Shown: positions 53,168-62,311 of the stretch, one piece after another | Layout: each line of letters opens with the position of its first letter | Position numbering within the stretch: the first letter of the stretch is position 1 | Assembly (NCBI RefSeq): GCF_005508865.1 | Contig: NZ_SCOM01000002.1 | Coordinates: 558,001-622,000 of the forward strand | Length of the DNA: 64,000 nt | Direction: 5' to 3' | Source: Pseudomonas sp. F(2018) | GTDB taxonomy: Bacteria; Pseudomonadota; Gammaproteobacteria; Pseudomonadales; Pseudomonadaceae | The notes under the pieces: model-generated | Database searches by the model: none | What the model was told of the DNA's origin: nothing | What the model saw: the letters and a program-made list of their open reading frames with translations, nothing else | Made by a program: the position numbers and the translations under genes

Positions 53168-54862
53168 ATGCCCAACCGCCTGTCCATCCTGATCGCCGAG
53201 GACAGCGCAGCGGACAGGATGCTGCTGTCCACCATCGTCAGCCGTCAGGGGCATCGGGTGCTCACCGCCAGCAACGGCTTGGAGGCGGTCGGCCTGTTCG
53301 AGCAGGAGCGTCCGCAGCTGGTGCTGATGGACGCGCTGATGCCGGTGATGGACGGCTTCGAGGCGGCGCGACGGATCAAGGAGCTGGCTGGCGAGGCGCT
53401 GGTACCGATCATCTTCCTCACCTCGCTGACCGAGAGCGAAGCGCTGGTGCGCTGTCTGGAGGTCGGTGACGACTTCCTCGCCAAGCCCTACAACCAGGTC
53501 ATCCTGCAGGCCAAGATCAGCGCCATGGACCGCCTGCGCCGCCTGCAGAAGACGGTGCTGGAACAGCGCGACCTGATCGCCAAGCACAACGAGCACCTGC
53601 TCACCGAGCAGCGGGTGGCCAAGGCGGTGTTCGACAAGGTGGCCCACTCCGGTTGCCTCAGCGCGGCGAACATCCGCTACCTGCAATCGCCCTTCGCCCT
53701 GTTCAACGGTGACCTGCTGCTGGCCGCGTTCAAGCCCTCCGGTGGCATGCATGTGCTGCTCGGCGACTTCACCGGCCACGGCCTGCCGGCGGCCATCGGG
53801 GCCATGCCGCTGTCCGAGGTGTTCTACGGCATGACCGCCAAGGGTTTTTCCATGGCGGAAATCCTTCGCGAGATGAATGCCAAGCTCAAGCGCATCCTGC
53901 CGGTGGGAGTGTTCTGCTGCGCCACCATGCTCAACCTGAGTTTCCAGCGCCGGGTGGTTGAGGTGTGGAATGGCGGCCTGCCGGATGGCCACCTGCTGCG
54001 CGTCAGCAGCGGCGAGCGGGTGCCGCTGGTATCGCGCCACCTGCCGCTGGGCGTGCTGGACCCGGCGTCCTTCAACGAGGCCTATGAGGTTCATCCGCTG
54101 CAGCCTGGTGATCGCATCTTCCTGCTTTCCGACGGTGTGCTGGAGACCCGCGACGCCAGCGAGCAGCTGTTCGGCGAGGAGCGCCTGTTGCAGGTGTTCA
54201 CCAGTGGTCACCCGCCGGAGCGCCTGTTCGAGGAGATCCAGCGGGCGCTGACGGCGTTCCGTGGCGAGGCCCAGGACGACGTCAGCATGATCGAGCTGAG
54301 CATGGTCGACGACTCCGTGCTCAGTCGCCCGCCGCTGGCCTTCTCCGACAGTGGCCAGAGCAGCCCGCTGGACTGGTCGGCCAGCTTCGAATTCCGCGCC
54401 GAGGCGCTCAAACGCTTCAACCCTCTGCCGTTCCTGCTCCAGTTGCTGATGGAGGTGCGTGGCCTGCGTGCCCAGGGCGGTGCGCTGTACACGGTGATGG
54501 CCGAGTTGTATTCCAACGCCCTGGAGCATGGTGTGCTGGGCCTGGACTCCAAACTCAAGTCCGATGCCCAGGGCTTCGCCCAGTACTATCGTGAGCGCAG
54601 CCAGCGCCTGCTGACGCTGCAGGAGGGCTTCGTGCGCTTCGACCTGGAGCTGTTGCCGGAGGCCGGTGGTGGCTGCCTGCGCATCCATGTGCAGGACAGC
54701 GGCGCTGGTTTCGACGTAAGCCGTGCCCTGGATCGGCAGCGCGACTGCGACAGCCTCAGCGGGCGTGGCCTGCGCCTGATCTGCCAACTTGCCGACCGGT
54801 GCCAGTGGTCGCCCGACGGGCGTGGCGCCATCGTGGAGTTTCGCTGGGTGGCTCAGGCATAA
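53168..54862 (+). CDS. hsbR: HsbR, response regulator with PP2C phosphatase and anti-sigma kinase domains
   Basis: 564-residue three-domain regulator. Receiver domain (about 1-125) with ILIAEDSAADRMLL, phospho-acceptor Asp55 in LVLMDALMP, and the conserved Lys in DDFLAKPYN. SpoIIE/PP2C domain (about 190-390) with LGDFTGHGLPAAIGA and the metal-binding IFLLSDGVLETRD and QDDVSMIEL. HATPase_c-type domain at the end (EFRAEALKR, AELYSNALEHGV, VQDSGAGFDV). It phosphorylates or dephosphorylates HsbA and receives phosphate from HptB. Five bases after hsbA. Confidence 0.92.
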   Translation: MPNRLSILIAEDSAADRMLLSTIVSRQGHRVLTASNGLEAVGLFEQERPQLVLMDALMPVMDGFEAARRIKELAGEALVPIIFLTSLTESEALVRCLEVGDDFLAKPYNQVILQAKISAMDRLRRLQKTVLEQRDLIAKHNEHLLTEQRVAKAVFDKVAHSGCLSAANIRYLQSPFALFNGDLLLAAFKPSGGMHVLLGDFTGHGLPAAIGAMPLSEVFYGMTAKGFSMAEILREMNAKLKRILPVGVFCCATMLNLSFQRRVVEVWNGGLPDGHLLRVSSGERVPLVSRHLPLGVLDPASFNEAYEVHPLQPGDRIFLLSDGVLETRDASEQLFGEERLLQVFTSGHPPERLFEEIQRALTAFRGEAQDDVSMIELSMVDDSVLSRPPLAFSDSGQSSPLDWSASFEFRAEALKRFNPLPFLLQLLMEVRGLRAQGGALYTVMAELYSNALEHGVLGLDSKLKSDAQGFAQYYRERSQRLLTLQEGFVRFDLELLPEAGGGCLRIHVQDSGAGFDVSRALDRQRDCDSLSGRGLRLICQLADRCQWSPDGRGAIVEFRWVAQA

Positions 54863-54891
54863 TCGGCGCTTCCCGATCATGGAGTGAGCTG

Positions 54892-55242
54892 GTGTCCGAT
54901 TCCCATCTCGATCAGAGCGTGCTGGCTTCCCTGCTGGATGTCATGGGGGAGGAATACCCCGTGCTGCTGGATACCTTCCTGCTCGACTCTGAGGAGCGCC
55001 AGCGCCATATCCACGAGGCCATGGCCGCCGAAGACGCCCAGGCCCTGCGCCTGGCCGCCCACAGCTTCAAGGGGAGCTGCAGCAACATGGGCGCCACGCT
55101 GCTGGCCGGCCTGTGCAAGAACCTGGAAGAGGCCGCCCGTCGCGAGCGACTGGACGAGGCGCCGGCACTGATCGAGCAGATCGGTCGCGAGTTTGCCATC
55201 GTGCGCATCCTGCTCAAGTCCGAGCGCCAACGCTATCGCTGA
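54892..55242 (+). CDS. hptB: HptB, histidine phosphotransfer protein
   Basis: 116-residue Hpt protein with the active His at 57 in AAHSFKGSCSNMGA and a helical bundle ending ALIEQIGREFAIVRILL. It passes phosphate from hybrid kinases to HsbR. A GTG start at 54892 is chosen because GGAG lies seven bases before it; the same frame has no ATG until later, and longer frames would run back into hsbR. His57 and the length agree with P. aeruginosa HptB as remembered. Confidence 0.9.
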   Translation: MSDSHLDQSVLASLLDVMGEEYPVLLDTFLLDSEERQRHIHEAMAAEDAQALRLAAHSFKGSCSNMGATLLAGLCKNLEEAARRERLDEAPALIEQIGREFAIVRILLKSERQRYR

Positions 55243-55258
55243 GTACGTCGGGCAAAGT

Positions 55259-55274
55259 TGGCCCGGCCCTTGCT
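55259..55274 (+). promoter_or_regulatory. Sigma-54 promoter of fliK
   Basis: TGGCCC-N5-TTGCT, exact spacing with -24 GG and -12 GC, 39 bases before the fliK ATG and 17 bases after hptB. No terminator is visible between hptB and this site. Confidence 0.78.
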
Positions 55275-55312
55275 CTATCACCGGTACGATCCCTCACTAA
55301 CGGAGAGTACCC

Positions 55313-56605
55313 ATGTCCGTTGCACCCGACTTTCTCCTTCAGTCCGCGCCCGAAGTGCGGCCGAAGACACCTGCGGCCAAAGCCCCGACCAATACCCCTG
55401 AACCCCGCAACAACGAGGCCTCCAGCTTCGCCGAGGTCTACGCCAAGGAGCGTCAGAGCAAGGCCGCAGAGCGCAAGGAGGCCAGCGCCAAGGCCGCCGA
55501 GGAGCGCTCTGCCGAGGCCAAGCCGGCAGACGAGGCGACGGCCGAGCCTGCCGCCGAACAGCCGGTCGTTGCCGAAAGCGGCAATGCCTTGCCGGAGGAG
55601 TCGGCCGAGGGCGGCGAGGAGGGTGTCGATCCGTTGCTGCTGATGGCCATGACGGGCCAGCTGCCGACGGCCGAGACGGTCGATCCGCTGGCTGCCCAGG
55701 GCGAGGTTCCGGTCGAGGGGGGCGATCCTCTGTTGCAGGCGACCACGCCGACCGTGGCCAGCGCCGCGCCGGCGACCATGACCGAAGCCAGTCACGATCC
55801 CGAACTGGACATGCTCAACAGCCTGCCGGCGGTGAAACTGGCGCTTGAAATGGGCGCGCAGGAGAAGGCTGCCGCACAGCAGCAGTTGAGCCCTGGAGCG
55901 GTAGCCGCGGAGAAGTCGGCCAATGCCAGCCAGGGCTTCGCCAATGCCCTGGCCGCCTTCTCCGGCGATGCCGTGCCCAGCGAGGAGACATCGACCGAGG
56001 GGCTGGAGGGCGAGCTGCTCGTCGAAGGGCTGGACAGTTCTCTGTCCAGCGTTCGCGAAAGCCAAGCTGACGCACGTGCCGAGGCCTTCGCCAGCAAGCT
56101 CAGCGCCTTGAGCCAAGCCATCAACCAGCAGAACAACGTGCAGCGCCTGCCGCTGGTGCCCGGCCAGCCGGTACAGGTGAACCATCCCGGCATGAGCGAG
56201 GCGGTGGTCGACAAGGTGATGTGGCTGTCCAGCCAGAACCTCAAGTCGGCCGAGATCCAACTCGACCCCGCCGAGCTGGGACGCATGGAAGTGCGCATCG
56301 AGTTGAACAAGGACCAGGCGGCCCAGGTCACTTTCATCAGCGCCAACGCCAGCGTGCGTGACCAGCTGGAAGGCCAGGTCCATCGTCTGCGCGAATTGTT
56401 CGCCCAGCAGGGCATGAACCAGCTGGACGTCAATGTCTCCGACCAGTCCATGGCCCGTAGTTCCCAGGGCGGCGGAGAGGAGGGGCGCAGGCATTCCGGC
56501 GGTCGTGGCATGGGCGGCGGCGATGAAGAGGTGCTGAGCGGCGTCAGCGAACTGCGCGGCCAGTCGTCTGCCGCGTCGCGTGGCCTGGTGGATTACTACG
56601 CCTGA
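55313..56605 (+). CDS. fliK: FliK, hook-length control protein
   Basis: 430-residue secreted ruler protein. The first ~290 residues are low complexity, rich in Ala, Glu, Pro and Ser (KAPTNTPEPRNNE, EERSAEAKPADEATAEP). The conserved Flg_hook C-terminal domain (about 300-390) contains LKSAEIQLDPAELGRMEVRI and VTFISANASVRDQLEGQVHRLRELFAQQGM, which switches the export gate. CGGAGAG lies eight bases before the ATG. A terminator follows. Confidence 0.95.
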   Translation: MSVAPDFLLQSAPEVRPKTPAAKAPTNTPEPRNNEASSFAEVYAKERQSKAAERKEASAKAAEERSAEAKPADEATAEPAAEQPVVAESGNALPEESAEGGEEGVDPLLLMAMTGQLPTAETVDPLAAQGEVPVEGGDPLLQATTPTVASAAPATMTEASHDPELDMLNSLPAVKLALEMGAQEKAAAQQQLSPGAVAAEKSANASQGFANALAAFSGDAVPSEETSTEGLEGELLVEGLDSSLSSVRESQADARAEAFASKLSALSQAINQQNNVQRLPLVPGQPVQVNHPGMSEAVVDKVMWLSSQNLKSAEIQLDPAELGRMEVRIELNKDQAAQVTFISANASVRDQLEGQVHRLRELFAQQGMNQLDVNVSDQSMARSSQGGGEEGRRHSGGRGMGGGDEEVLSGVSELRGQSSAASRGLVDYYA

Positions 56606-56630
56606 CGCTTCGCCAAGCCCCGCAATATCC

Positions 56631-56668
56631 TGCGCCCGGTGCCGATAAAGCACCGGGCGCAGTCGTTT
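56631..56668 (+). terminator. Rho-independent terminator after fliK
   Basis: Perfect 12-base stem TGCGCCCGGTGC/GCACCGGGCGCA around a seven-base loop, followed by GTCGTTTT. It separates fliK from the fliL promoter. Confidence 0.8.
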
Positions 56669-56733
56669 TCGGGTGACAGGCGGTCGTTGCCTTGGTATAT
56701 CGGCTGCCTGTGTCGGGCGGGGCGATAGCGGCT

Positions 56734-56749
56734 ATCTTGTTTACAAGAT
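56734..56749. repeat. Perfect inverted repeat at the fliL sigma-54 promoter
   Basis: ATCTTGT-TT-ACAAGAT, seven-base perfect arms, ending on the first base of the -24 element (TGGCAT at 56749). Its place directly before the promoter suggests a protein-binding operator; a FleQ site is one possibility. Confidence 0.5.
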
Positions 56750-56764
56750 GGCATAACACTTGCT
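56749..56764 (+). promoter_or_regulatory. Sigma-54 promoter of fliLMNOPQR-flhB
   Basis: TGGCAT-N5-TTGCT, exact spacing, 51 bases before the fliL ATG. Confidence 0.88.
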
Positions 56765-56814
56765 CCTAAGCCCTTGACCAGGGACAAAACACTGAATAGT
56801 GACGGATTTTTGGC

Positions 56815-57351
56815 ATGGCAAAGAAACCAGCTCCTAAACCCCCGGCAGCCGAAGGCGGCGAAAAAGCCGGTGGCAAGGGCAAGCTCAAACTCATCATCCT
56901 GATCGTGGTGGCATTGCTGCTGGCGATTGGGGTGTCCGTGGGCGCGACCTGGTTCCTGCTCGGCAAGGACAAGGGTGCGGAAGAAGACAAGCCGGCCGAG
57001 GAAACCAGCGAAAGCGCGGCCCCGGTCAAGCAGCCGGCGCTGTACGAGAGCATCGCTCCGGCCTTTATCGCCAACTACAAACACCAGGGCAGGGCGCGCT
57101 ACATGCAGGTCAGCGTGGCGCTGATGGCGCGCAACCAGGCCGAGCTGGACGCCCTCAAGGTGCATATGCCGCTGATCCGCAACCGCCTGGTGATGCTGTT
57201 CTCCGGCCAGGACTTCGGCGCGCTGATGACGCCGGTCGGCAAGGAAATGCTGCGCAGCCAGGCGACCGCCGTGGTGCAGGAAGTGGCGCAGAAAGAAACC
57301 GGTAAAACCGTGGTCGAACAGGTACTGTTCACCAACATCGTGCTGCAGTAG
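56815..57351 (+). CDS. fliL: FliL, basal-body/stator-associated protein
   Basis: 178-residue single-pass inner-membrane protein that supports stator function. A basic Lys/Pro-rich cytosolic start (MAKKPAPKPPAAEGG), a membrane helix near residues 24-45 (LILIVVALLLAIGVSVGATWFLL), an acidic linker, then the periplasmic FliL domain with ARYMQVSVALMARN and RNRLVMLFSGQDF. First gene of the fliLMNOPQR-flhB unit. Confidence 0.94.
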   Translation: MAKKPAPKPPAAEGGEKAGGKGKLKLIILIVVALLLAIGVSVGATWFLLGKDKGAEEDKPAEETSESAAPVKQPALYESIAPAFIANYKHQGRARYMQVSVALMARNQAELDALKVHMPLIRNRLVMLFSGQDFGALMTPVGKEMLRSQATAVVQEVAQKETGKTVVEQVLFTNIVLQ

Positions 57352-57363
57352 CAGGAGCCCCGC

Positions 57364-58335
57364 ATGGCCGTACAAGACCTGCTGTCACAGGATGAGATCG
57401 ATGCGCTGCTGCATGGCGTCGACGATGGCCTGGTCGAGACCGAGGCCGATGCCGACCCCGGCAGCGTCAAGAATTACGACCTGACCAGCCAGGATCGCAT
57501 CGTCCGCGGACGCATGCCGACCCTGGAGATGATCAACGAGCGCTTCGCCCGCTACACCCGCATCAGCATGTTCAACCTGCTGCGCCGCTCCGCCGATGTG
57601 GCGGTGGGCGGGGTGCAGGTGATGAAGTTCGGCGAATACGTGCACTCGCTGTACGTGCCGACCAGCCTCAACTTGGTGAAAATGAAGCCGTTGCGCGGCA
57701 CCGCCTTGTTTATCCTCGACGCCAAGCTTGTGTTCAAGCTGGTGGACAATTTCTTCGGCGGCGACGGCCGCCACGCCAAGATCGAGGGCCGTGAGTTCAC
57801 CCCGACCGAGCTGCGCGTGGTGCGCATGGTCATCGACCAGGCCTTCGTCGATCTCAAGGAAGCCTGGCACGCGGTGATGGACGTCAACTTCGAGTACATG
57901 AACTCGGAAGTGAACCCGGCCCTGGCCAACATCGTCAGCCCCAGCGAAGTGGTGGTGGTGTCCACCTTCCATATCGAACTGGACGGTGGTGGCGGCGATC
58001 TGCACATCACCATGCCCTATTCGATGATCGAGCCCATCCGCGAGATGCTCGACGCCGGTTTCCAGTCCGATGTCGACGATCAGGACGAGCGCTGGATCAA
58101 GGCCCTGCGCGAGGACATCCTCGACGTCAACGTGCCGCTTGGCGCTACCCTGGCGCGTCGCGAACTCAAGCTGCGCGACATTCTGCACATGCAGCCCGGC
58201 GACGTGATTCCGGTGGAGCTGCCGGAACAGATGATCATGCGCGCCAATGGCGTGCCGGCATTCAAGGTCAAGCTGGGTGCCCACAAGGGCAACCTGGCCC
58301 TGCAGATTCTCGAGCCCGTAGAGCGCCTGCGCTAA
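57364..58335 (+). CDS. fliM: FliM, C-ring switch protein
   Basis: 323-residue switch protein. The N-terminal CheY-P-binding peptide LLSQDEIDALLHGVDDG (residues 6-22) is intact, followed by the CheC-like middle domain (DFRNLARAxR-type IRGRMPTLEMINERFARYTRIS) and the SpoA-like C-terminal domain (LKLRDILHMQPGDVIPVELPE). GAGCC precedes the ATG. Confidence 0.96.
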   Translation: MAVQDLLSQDEIDALLHGVDDGLVETEADADPGSVKNYDLTSQDRIVRGRMPTLEMINERFARYTRISMFNLLRRSADVAVGGVQVMKFGEYVHSLYVPTSLNLVKMKPLRGTALFILDAKLVFKLVDNFFGGDGRHAKIEGREFTPTELRVVRMVIDQAFVDLKEAWHAVMDVNFEYMNSEVNPALANIVSPSEVVVVSTFHIELDGGGGDLHITMPYSMIEPIREMLDAGFQSDVDDQDERWIKALREDILDVNVPLGATLARRELKLRDILHMQPGDVIPVELPEQMIMRANGVPAFKVKLGAHKGNLALQILEPVERLR

Positions 58336-58420
58336 GGCGTGGTGCCCCGGGTCGTTAACCCAGCCGGTCGGGCTTGCAGCCCGGCCAGCCCTCAGATAAA
58401 CAGCCAGCCGAGGTAGAGCG

Positions 58421-58897
58421 ATGGCAGACGAAAACGAAGGCACCAGCCCAGAAGAGCAGGCCCTGGCCGACGAGTGGGCCGCAGCCCTCGCCGAGGCCGG
58501 TGATGACGCCGGCCAGGCGGACATCGATGCGCTGATGAACCAGGGTGCTGGCGCCGCGGCTCCGGCCGCACCGCGCATGGCCATGGAGGAGTTCGGTGCC
58601 GCGCCCAAGCCTGGCAACGGTCCCGTGTCGCTGGATGGGCCGAACCTGGACGTGATCCTCGATATTCCGGTGTCCATCTCCATGGAAGTGGGCAGCACCG
58701 AGATCAGCATCCGCAACCTGCTGCAGCTCAACCAGGGCTCGGTGGTGGAGCTGGACCGTCTGGCCGGCGAGCCGCTGGACGTGCTGGTCAACGGCACCCT
58801 GATTGCCCACGGCGAAGTAGTGGTGGTCAACGAGAAGTTCGGCATTCGCCTGACCGATGTGATCAGCCCCAGCGAACGCATCAAGAAGCTGCGCTGA
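58421..58897 (+). CDS. fliN: FliN, C-ring switch protein
   Basis: 158-residue switch protein with a variable acidic N-terminal part (EEQALADEWAAALAEAGDDAG) and the conserved SpoA domain (LDVILDIPVSISMEVGSTEISIRNLLQLNQGSVVELDRLAGEPLDV, at about 74-125) and NEKFGIRLTDVISPSERIKKL at the end. The 85-base gap to fliM contains a hairpin around 58365-58386 (GGTCGGGCT/AGCCCGGCC). Confidence 0.95.
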   Translation: MADENEGTSPEEQALADEWAAALAEAGDDAGQADIDALMNQGAGAAAPAAPRMAMEEFGAAPKPGNGPVSLDGPNLDVILDIPVSISMEVGSTEISIRNLLQLNQGSVVELDRLAGEPLDVLVNGTLIAHGEVVVVNEKFGIRLTDVISPSERIKKLR

Positions 58898-58904
58898 GGC
58901 GATG

Positions 58905-59342
58905 ATGCGCGCACTCTGCAGCCTCTTCCTGCTGGCACCCTTGACGGCGCTGGCCGCCGAACCGGTCGCCAAGGCGGTGACCACACCCATGGCCAGCAGC
59001 GACATCGGCAGCCAGCTGGCGCAGCTGCTGCTCGGCCTGTTGCTGGTGATCGGCCTGATCTTCGCTCTGGCCTGGGTGATGCGCCGGGTGCAGCAGATCG
59101 GCCCGCGTGGCAACCAGGCGATCAAGCTGGTGGCCAGCCAGGCCCTCGGCCCGCGTGATCGCCTGTTGCTGGTACAGGTTGGTGGCGAGCAGGTGCTGCT
59201 CGGCCTAACTGCCGGCCGCATCACGCCGCTGCACGTGCTCAAGGAGCCGGTGAGCCTCGAAACTGCCGAGCCCGCCACGCCCGAGTTCGCCCAGCGCCTG
59301 ATGGAGCTGCTCGGCAAGGACCAGAAGGACCACAAGGAATGA
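58905..59342 (+). CDS. fliO: FliO, export-gate assembly factor
   Basis: 145-residue membrane protein that helps assemble FliP. It has a signal-peptide-like start ([15 protein letters not shown]), a membrane helix near 38-60 ([22 protein letters not shown]) and the cytosolic FliO domain ([29 protein letters not shown]). ATG 58905 is chosen because GAGG lies five bases before it; ATG 58902 would be only two bases away. Its stop overlaps fliP (ATGA). Confidence 0.9.
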   Translation: MRALCSLFLLAPLTALAAEPVAKAVTTPMASSDIGSQLAQLLLGLLLVIGLIFALAWVMRRVQQIGPRGNQAIKLVASQALGPRDRLLLVQVGGEQVLLGLTAGRITPLHVLKEPVSLETAEPATPEFAQRLMELLGKDQKDHKE

Positions 59343-60094
59343 GCGCCTGGCGCATTCTGCTGACGCTGTTGCTGGTCATCGCCGCCCCGCTGGCGTTCGG
59401 TGCCGACGATCCGCTGTCGATTCCCGCCATCACCCTGAGCACCAACGCCGAAGGGCAGCAGGAGTACTCGGTCAGCCTGCAGATCCTGCTGATCATGACG
59501 GCGCTGAGCTTCATCCCGGCGTTCGTCATGCTGATGACCAGCTTCACCCGGATCATCATCGTGTTCTCCATCCTGCGTCAGGCCCTGGGCCTGCAGCAGA
59601 CACCGTCGAACCAGATCCTCATCGGCCTGGCCCTGTTCCTGACCATGTTCATCATGGCCCCGGTGTTCGACAAGATTAACCAGGACGCCCTGCAGCCCTA
59701 CCTCAACGAGCAGCTGCCGGCCCAGCAGGCCATCGCCAAGGCCGAGGTACCGATCAAGGAGTTCATGCTGGCACAGACCCGTGCCTCCGACCTGGAGCTG
59801 TTCGTGCGTCTGTCCAAGCGCACCGACATCGCCTCGCCTGAGCAGGCGCCGCTGACCATCCTGATCCCGGCCTTCGTCACCTCGGAGCTGAAGACCGCGT
59901 TCCAGATCGGTTTCATGATCTTCATCCCGTTCCTGATCATCGACATGGTGGTGGCGAGCATCCTCATGGCCATGGGCATGATGATGCTGTCGCCGCTGAT
60001 TATTTCCCTGCCGTTCAAGATCATGCTGTTCGTCCTGATCGATGGCTGGGCGCTGATCATGGGCACCCTGGCCGGCAGTTTCGGCACGTTATAG
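59339..60094 (+). CDS. fliP: FliP, export-gate protein
   Basis: 251-residue inner-membrane component of the export gate with a signal sequence ([18 protein letters not shown]) and four hydrophobic segments. Seen: [44 protein letters not shown], and [35 protein letters not shown], the FliP signature. ATGA overlap with fliO. Confidence 0.96.
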   Translation: MSAWRILLTLLLVIAAPLAFGADDPLSIPAITLSTNAEGQQEYSVSLQILLIMTALSFIPAFVMLMTSFTRIIIVFSILRQALGLQQTPSNQILIGLALFLTMFIMAPVFDKINQDALQPYLNEQLPAQQAIAKAEVPIKEFMLAQTRASDLELFVRLSKRTDIASPEQAPLTILIPAFVTSELKTAFQIGFMIFIPFLIIDMVVASILMAMGMMMLSPLIISLPFKIMLFVLIDGWALIMGTLAGSFGTL

Positions 60095-60105
60095 AGGACG
60101 CGCAG

Positions 60106-60375
60106 ATGACCCCCGAAGTCGCCGTCGACCTGTTTCGCGAATCGCTCTGGCTGACCGCCCTGATCGTCGGCCTGCTGGTGCTGCCGAGCTTGCTAGTGGG
60201 CCTGCTGGTGGCGATGTTCCAGGCCGCCACGCAGATCAACGAACAGACCCTGAGCTTCGTTCCGCGCCTGCTGGTGATGCTGCTGACGCTGATGTGGGCC
60301 GGCCCCTGGCTGGTGCGCGAGCTGATGGAGTACACCCAGACGCTGATACAGAACATTCCGCTGTTGATCGGCTGA
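60106..60375 (+). CDS. fliQ: FliQ, export-gate protein
   Basis: 89-residue two-helix membrane protein: VDLFRESLWLTALIVGLLVLPSLLVGLLVAMFQAATQINEQTLSFVPRL followed by a second hydrophobic stretch, standard length for FliQ. The stop overlaps the fliR start by one base (TGATG). Confidence 0.95.
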   Translation: MTPEVAVDLFRESLWLTALIVGLLVLPSLLVGLLVAMFQAATQINEQTLSFVPRLLVMLLTLMWAGPWLVRELMEYTQTLIQNIPLLIG

Positions 60376-61151
60376 TGCTCGAGCTGACCAACATGCAGAT
60401 CGGCGGCTGGGTGGGCCAGTACCTCCTGCCGCTGTTCCGCATCGCCTCCATGCTGATGGTCATGCCGGTGATCGGCACCCAGCTGGTGCCGATGCGGGTG
60501 CGCCTGTACCTGTCCCTGGCGATCTGCCTGGTGCTGGCGCCGAACCTGCCGCCGATGCCACAGGTGGACGCCGTGAGCTTGCAGTCCATGCTGCTGATCG
60601 GCGAGCAGGTGCTGGTCGGGGTGATGTTCGGCTTCATTCTGCAGTTGTACTTCCACCTCTTCACGGTTGCTGGGCAACTGATTGCCACGCAGATGGGCCT
60701 GGGCTTCGCGTCTATGGTCGATCCGGCCAACGGCGTGTCGGTACCGGTGCTGGGCCAGTTCCTGCTGATGCTTGTGACCCTGCTATTCCTGGCCATGAAT
60801 GGCCACCTGGTGGTGTTCGAGGTGCTGGCGGAAAGCTTCGTCACTCTGCCGGTTGGCGAGGGCCTGCTGCTGGATCACTACTGGACGATGGCCGGCAAGC
60901 TGACCTGGGTGATTGCCGCAGGCCTGTTGATCGCGCTGCCAGTAGTTACCGCGCTGTTGATCATCAACCTAGCCTTCGGTGTGATGACCCGAGCGGCGCC
61001 ACAGTTGAACATCTTTTCCATCGGCTTCCCCTTGACCCTGGTTATGGGCCTGCTGATTTTCTGGATAGGGCTTTCAGACTTCCTCGCGCATTTTCAGACG
61101 CTCACCAGCGAGGCTCTGCAACAACTGCGCGAACTGGCGCGCGTACGCTGA
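60375..61151 (+). CDS. fliR: FliR, export-gate protein
   Basis: 258-residue membrane protein with about six hydrophobic segments, including LLPLFRIASMLMVMPVIGTQLVP, GVMFGFILQLYFHLFTVAGQLIATQMGLGF and NIFSIGFPLTLVMGLLIFWIGLSDF, typical of FliR. It starts on the last base of the fliQ stop codon, indicating translational coupling. Confidence 0.95.
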   Translation: MLELTNMQIGGWVGQYLLPLFRIASMLMVMPVIGTQLVPMRVRLYLSLAICLVLAPNLPPMPQVDAVSLQSMLLIGEQVLVGVMFGFILQLYFHLFTVAGQLIATQMGLGFASMVDPANGVSVPVLGQFLLMLVTLLFLAMNGHLVVFEVLAESFVTLPVGEGLLLDHYWTMAGKLTWVIAAGLLIALPVVTALLIINLAFGVMTRAAPQLNIFSIGFPLTLVMGLLIFWIGLSDFLAHFQTLTSEALQQLRELARVR

Positions 61152-61163
61152 GGAGGCTCTGCG

Positions 61164-62300
61164 ATGGCTGAGAGCGAAAGCGGCGCTGACAAGAGCGAGG
61201 AACCCACTGGCAAGCGCCTGGAAGAGGCGCGCAAGAAAGGCCAGATAGCTCGCTCCAAGGAGCTTGGCACCTTGGCGGTGACCTTCGGCGGCGCCGCGGC
61301 GCTGCTGATTTACGGTGCAGACATAGGCCAAGTGTTGCTGGGCACGATGCGCGGCAACTTCTCTCTGCCGCGAGAGGTACTACTGGACGACGGCTCCATG
61401 GCCCGCCAGCTGGTCGCTACAGGGTTCGAGGCTCTGCTGGCGCTGCAGTCATTCTTTGTCGTGATGCTCATTGCTTCTGTCATCGGCCCCGTGGCGCTGG
61501 GTGGCTGGCTGTTCTCCGCCGAGGCGCTGCAGCCTAAGTTCAGCCGGATGAACCCGCTGGAAGGGCTCAAGCGTATGTTCTCCACCAAGGCCCTTGTGGA
61601 GTTGCTCAAGGCCCTGGCCAAGTTCGTGATCATCCTGATGGTGGCCCTGGCGGTGCTCAAATCGGACCAGGACGACCTGCTGGCCATCGCCAACGAGTCG
61701 GTCGAGTCGGCGATCCTGCATGCCATGCAGGTGACCGGCTGGAGCCTGCTGTGGATGGCCTGCGGGCTGATCCTGATCGCCGCCGTGGATGTGCCGTTCC
61801 AGCTCTGGGACACCAAGCAGAAGCTGATGATGACCAAGCAGGAAGTCCGCGACGAGTACAAGGACAGCGAGGGCAAGCCCGAGGTCAAGTCGAAGATCCG
61901 CCAGTTGCAGCGGCAGATGGCCGAGCGGCGGATGATGCAGCAGGTGCCCGAGGCCGACGTGGTGATCACCAACCCGACCCACTTCGCCGTGGCGCTGAAG
62001 TACGACCCGGCCAAGGGCAATGCGCCGATGCTGCTGGCCAAGGGCGGCGACTTCCTGGCGCTGAAGATCCGCGAGATCGCCCAGGAGCACAAGGTCACCC
62101 TGCTCGAATCGCCGGCCCTGGCGCGGGCGGTGTTCTATTCCACCGAAGTGGACCAGGAGATTCCCGCCGGCCTGTACCTGGCGGTGGCCCAGGTACTGGC
62201 CTACGTCTACCAGCTCAAGCAGTTCCGCTCCGGCAAGGGCAAGCGTCCGGCGCCGCTGTCGAATCTGCCCATCCCGCCGGACCTGCGTCGCGACGAGTGA
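61164..62300 (+). CDS. flhB: FlhB, export specificity switch
   Basis: 378-residue membrane protein of the export gate. It has the basic N-terminal KSEEPTGKRLEEARKKGQIARSKEL, four membrane segments, and the autocleaving NPTH motif at residues 270-273 (VVITNPTHFAVALKYD), so the hook-to-filament switch is expected to be intact. The stop lies inside an 18-base palindrome shared with the end of sodC. Confidence 0.96.
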   Translation: MAESESGADKSEEPTGKRLEEARKKGQIARSKELGTLAVTFGGAAALLIYGADIGQVLLGTMRGNFSLPREVLLDDGSMARQLVATGFEALLALQSFFVVMLIASVIGPVALGGWLFSAEALQPKFSRMNPLEGLKRMFSTKALVELLKALAKFVIILMVALAVLKSDQDDLLAIANESVESAILHAMQVTGWSLLWMACGLILIAAVDVPFQLWDTKQKLMMTKQEVRDEYKDSEGKPEVKSKIRQLQRQMAERRMMQQVPEADVVITNPTHFAVALKYDPAKGNAPMLLAKGGDFLALKIREIAQEHKVTLLESPALARAVFYSTEVDQEIPAGLYLAVAQVLAYVYQLKQFRSGKGKRPAPLSNLPIPPDLRRDE

Positions 62301-62311
62301 CGCGTCACTCG
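62294..62311. terminator. 18-base perfect palindrome spanning the flhB and sodC stop codons
   Basis: CGAGTGACG/CGTCACTCG without spacer. It contains both stop codons of the convergent flhB (62298-62300) and sodC (62305-62307) genes. It could form the end of both transcripts or bind a protein; no T tracts follow in either direction. Confidence 0.45.

Noticed and set aside
58363..58386. Hairpin between fliM and fliN as a terminator
   Set aside because: No T tract, and fliN has no promoter of its own in the 85-base gap, so termination there would stop the operon.
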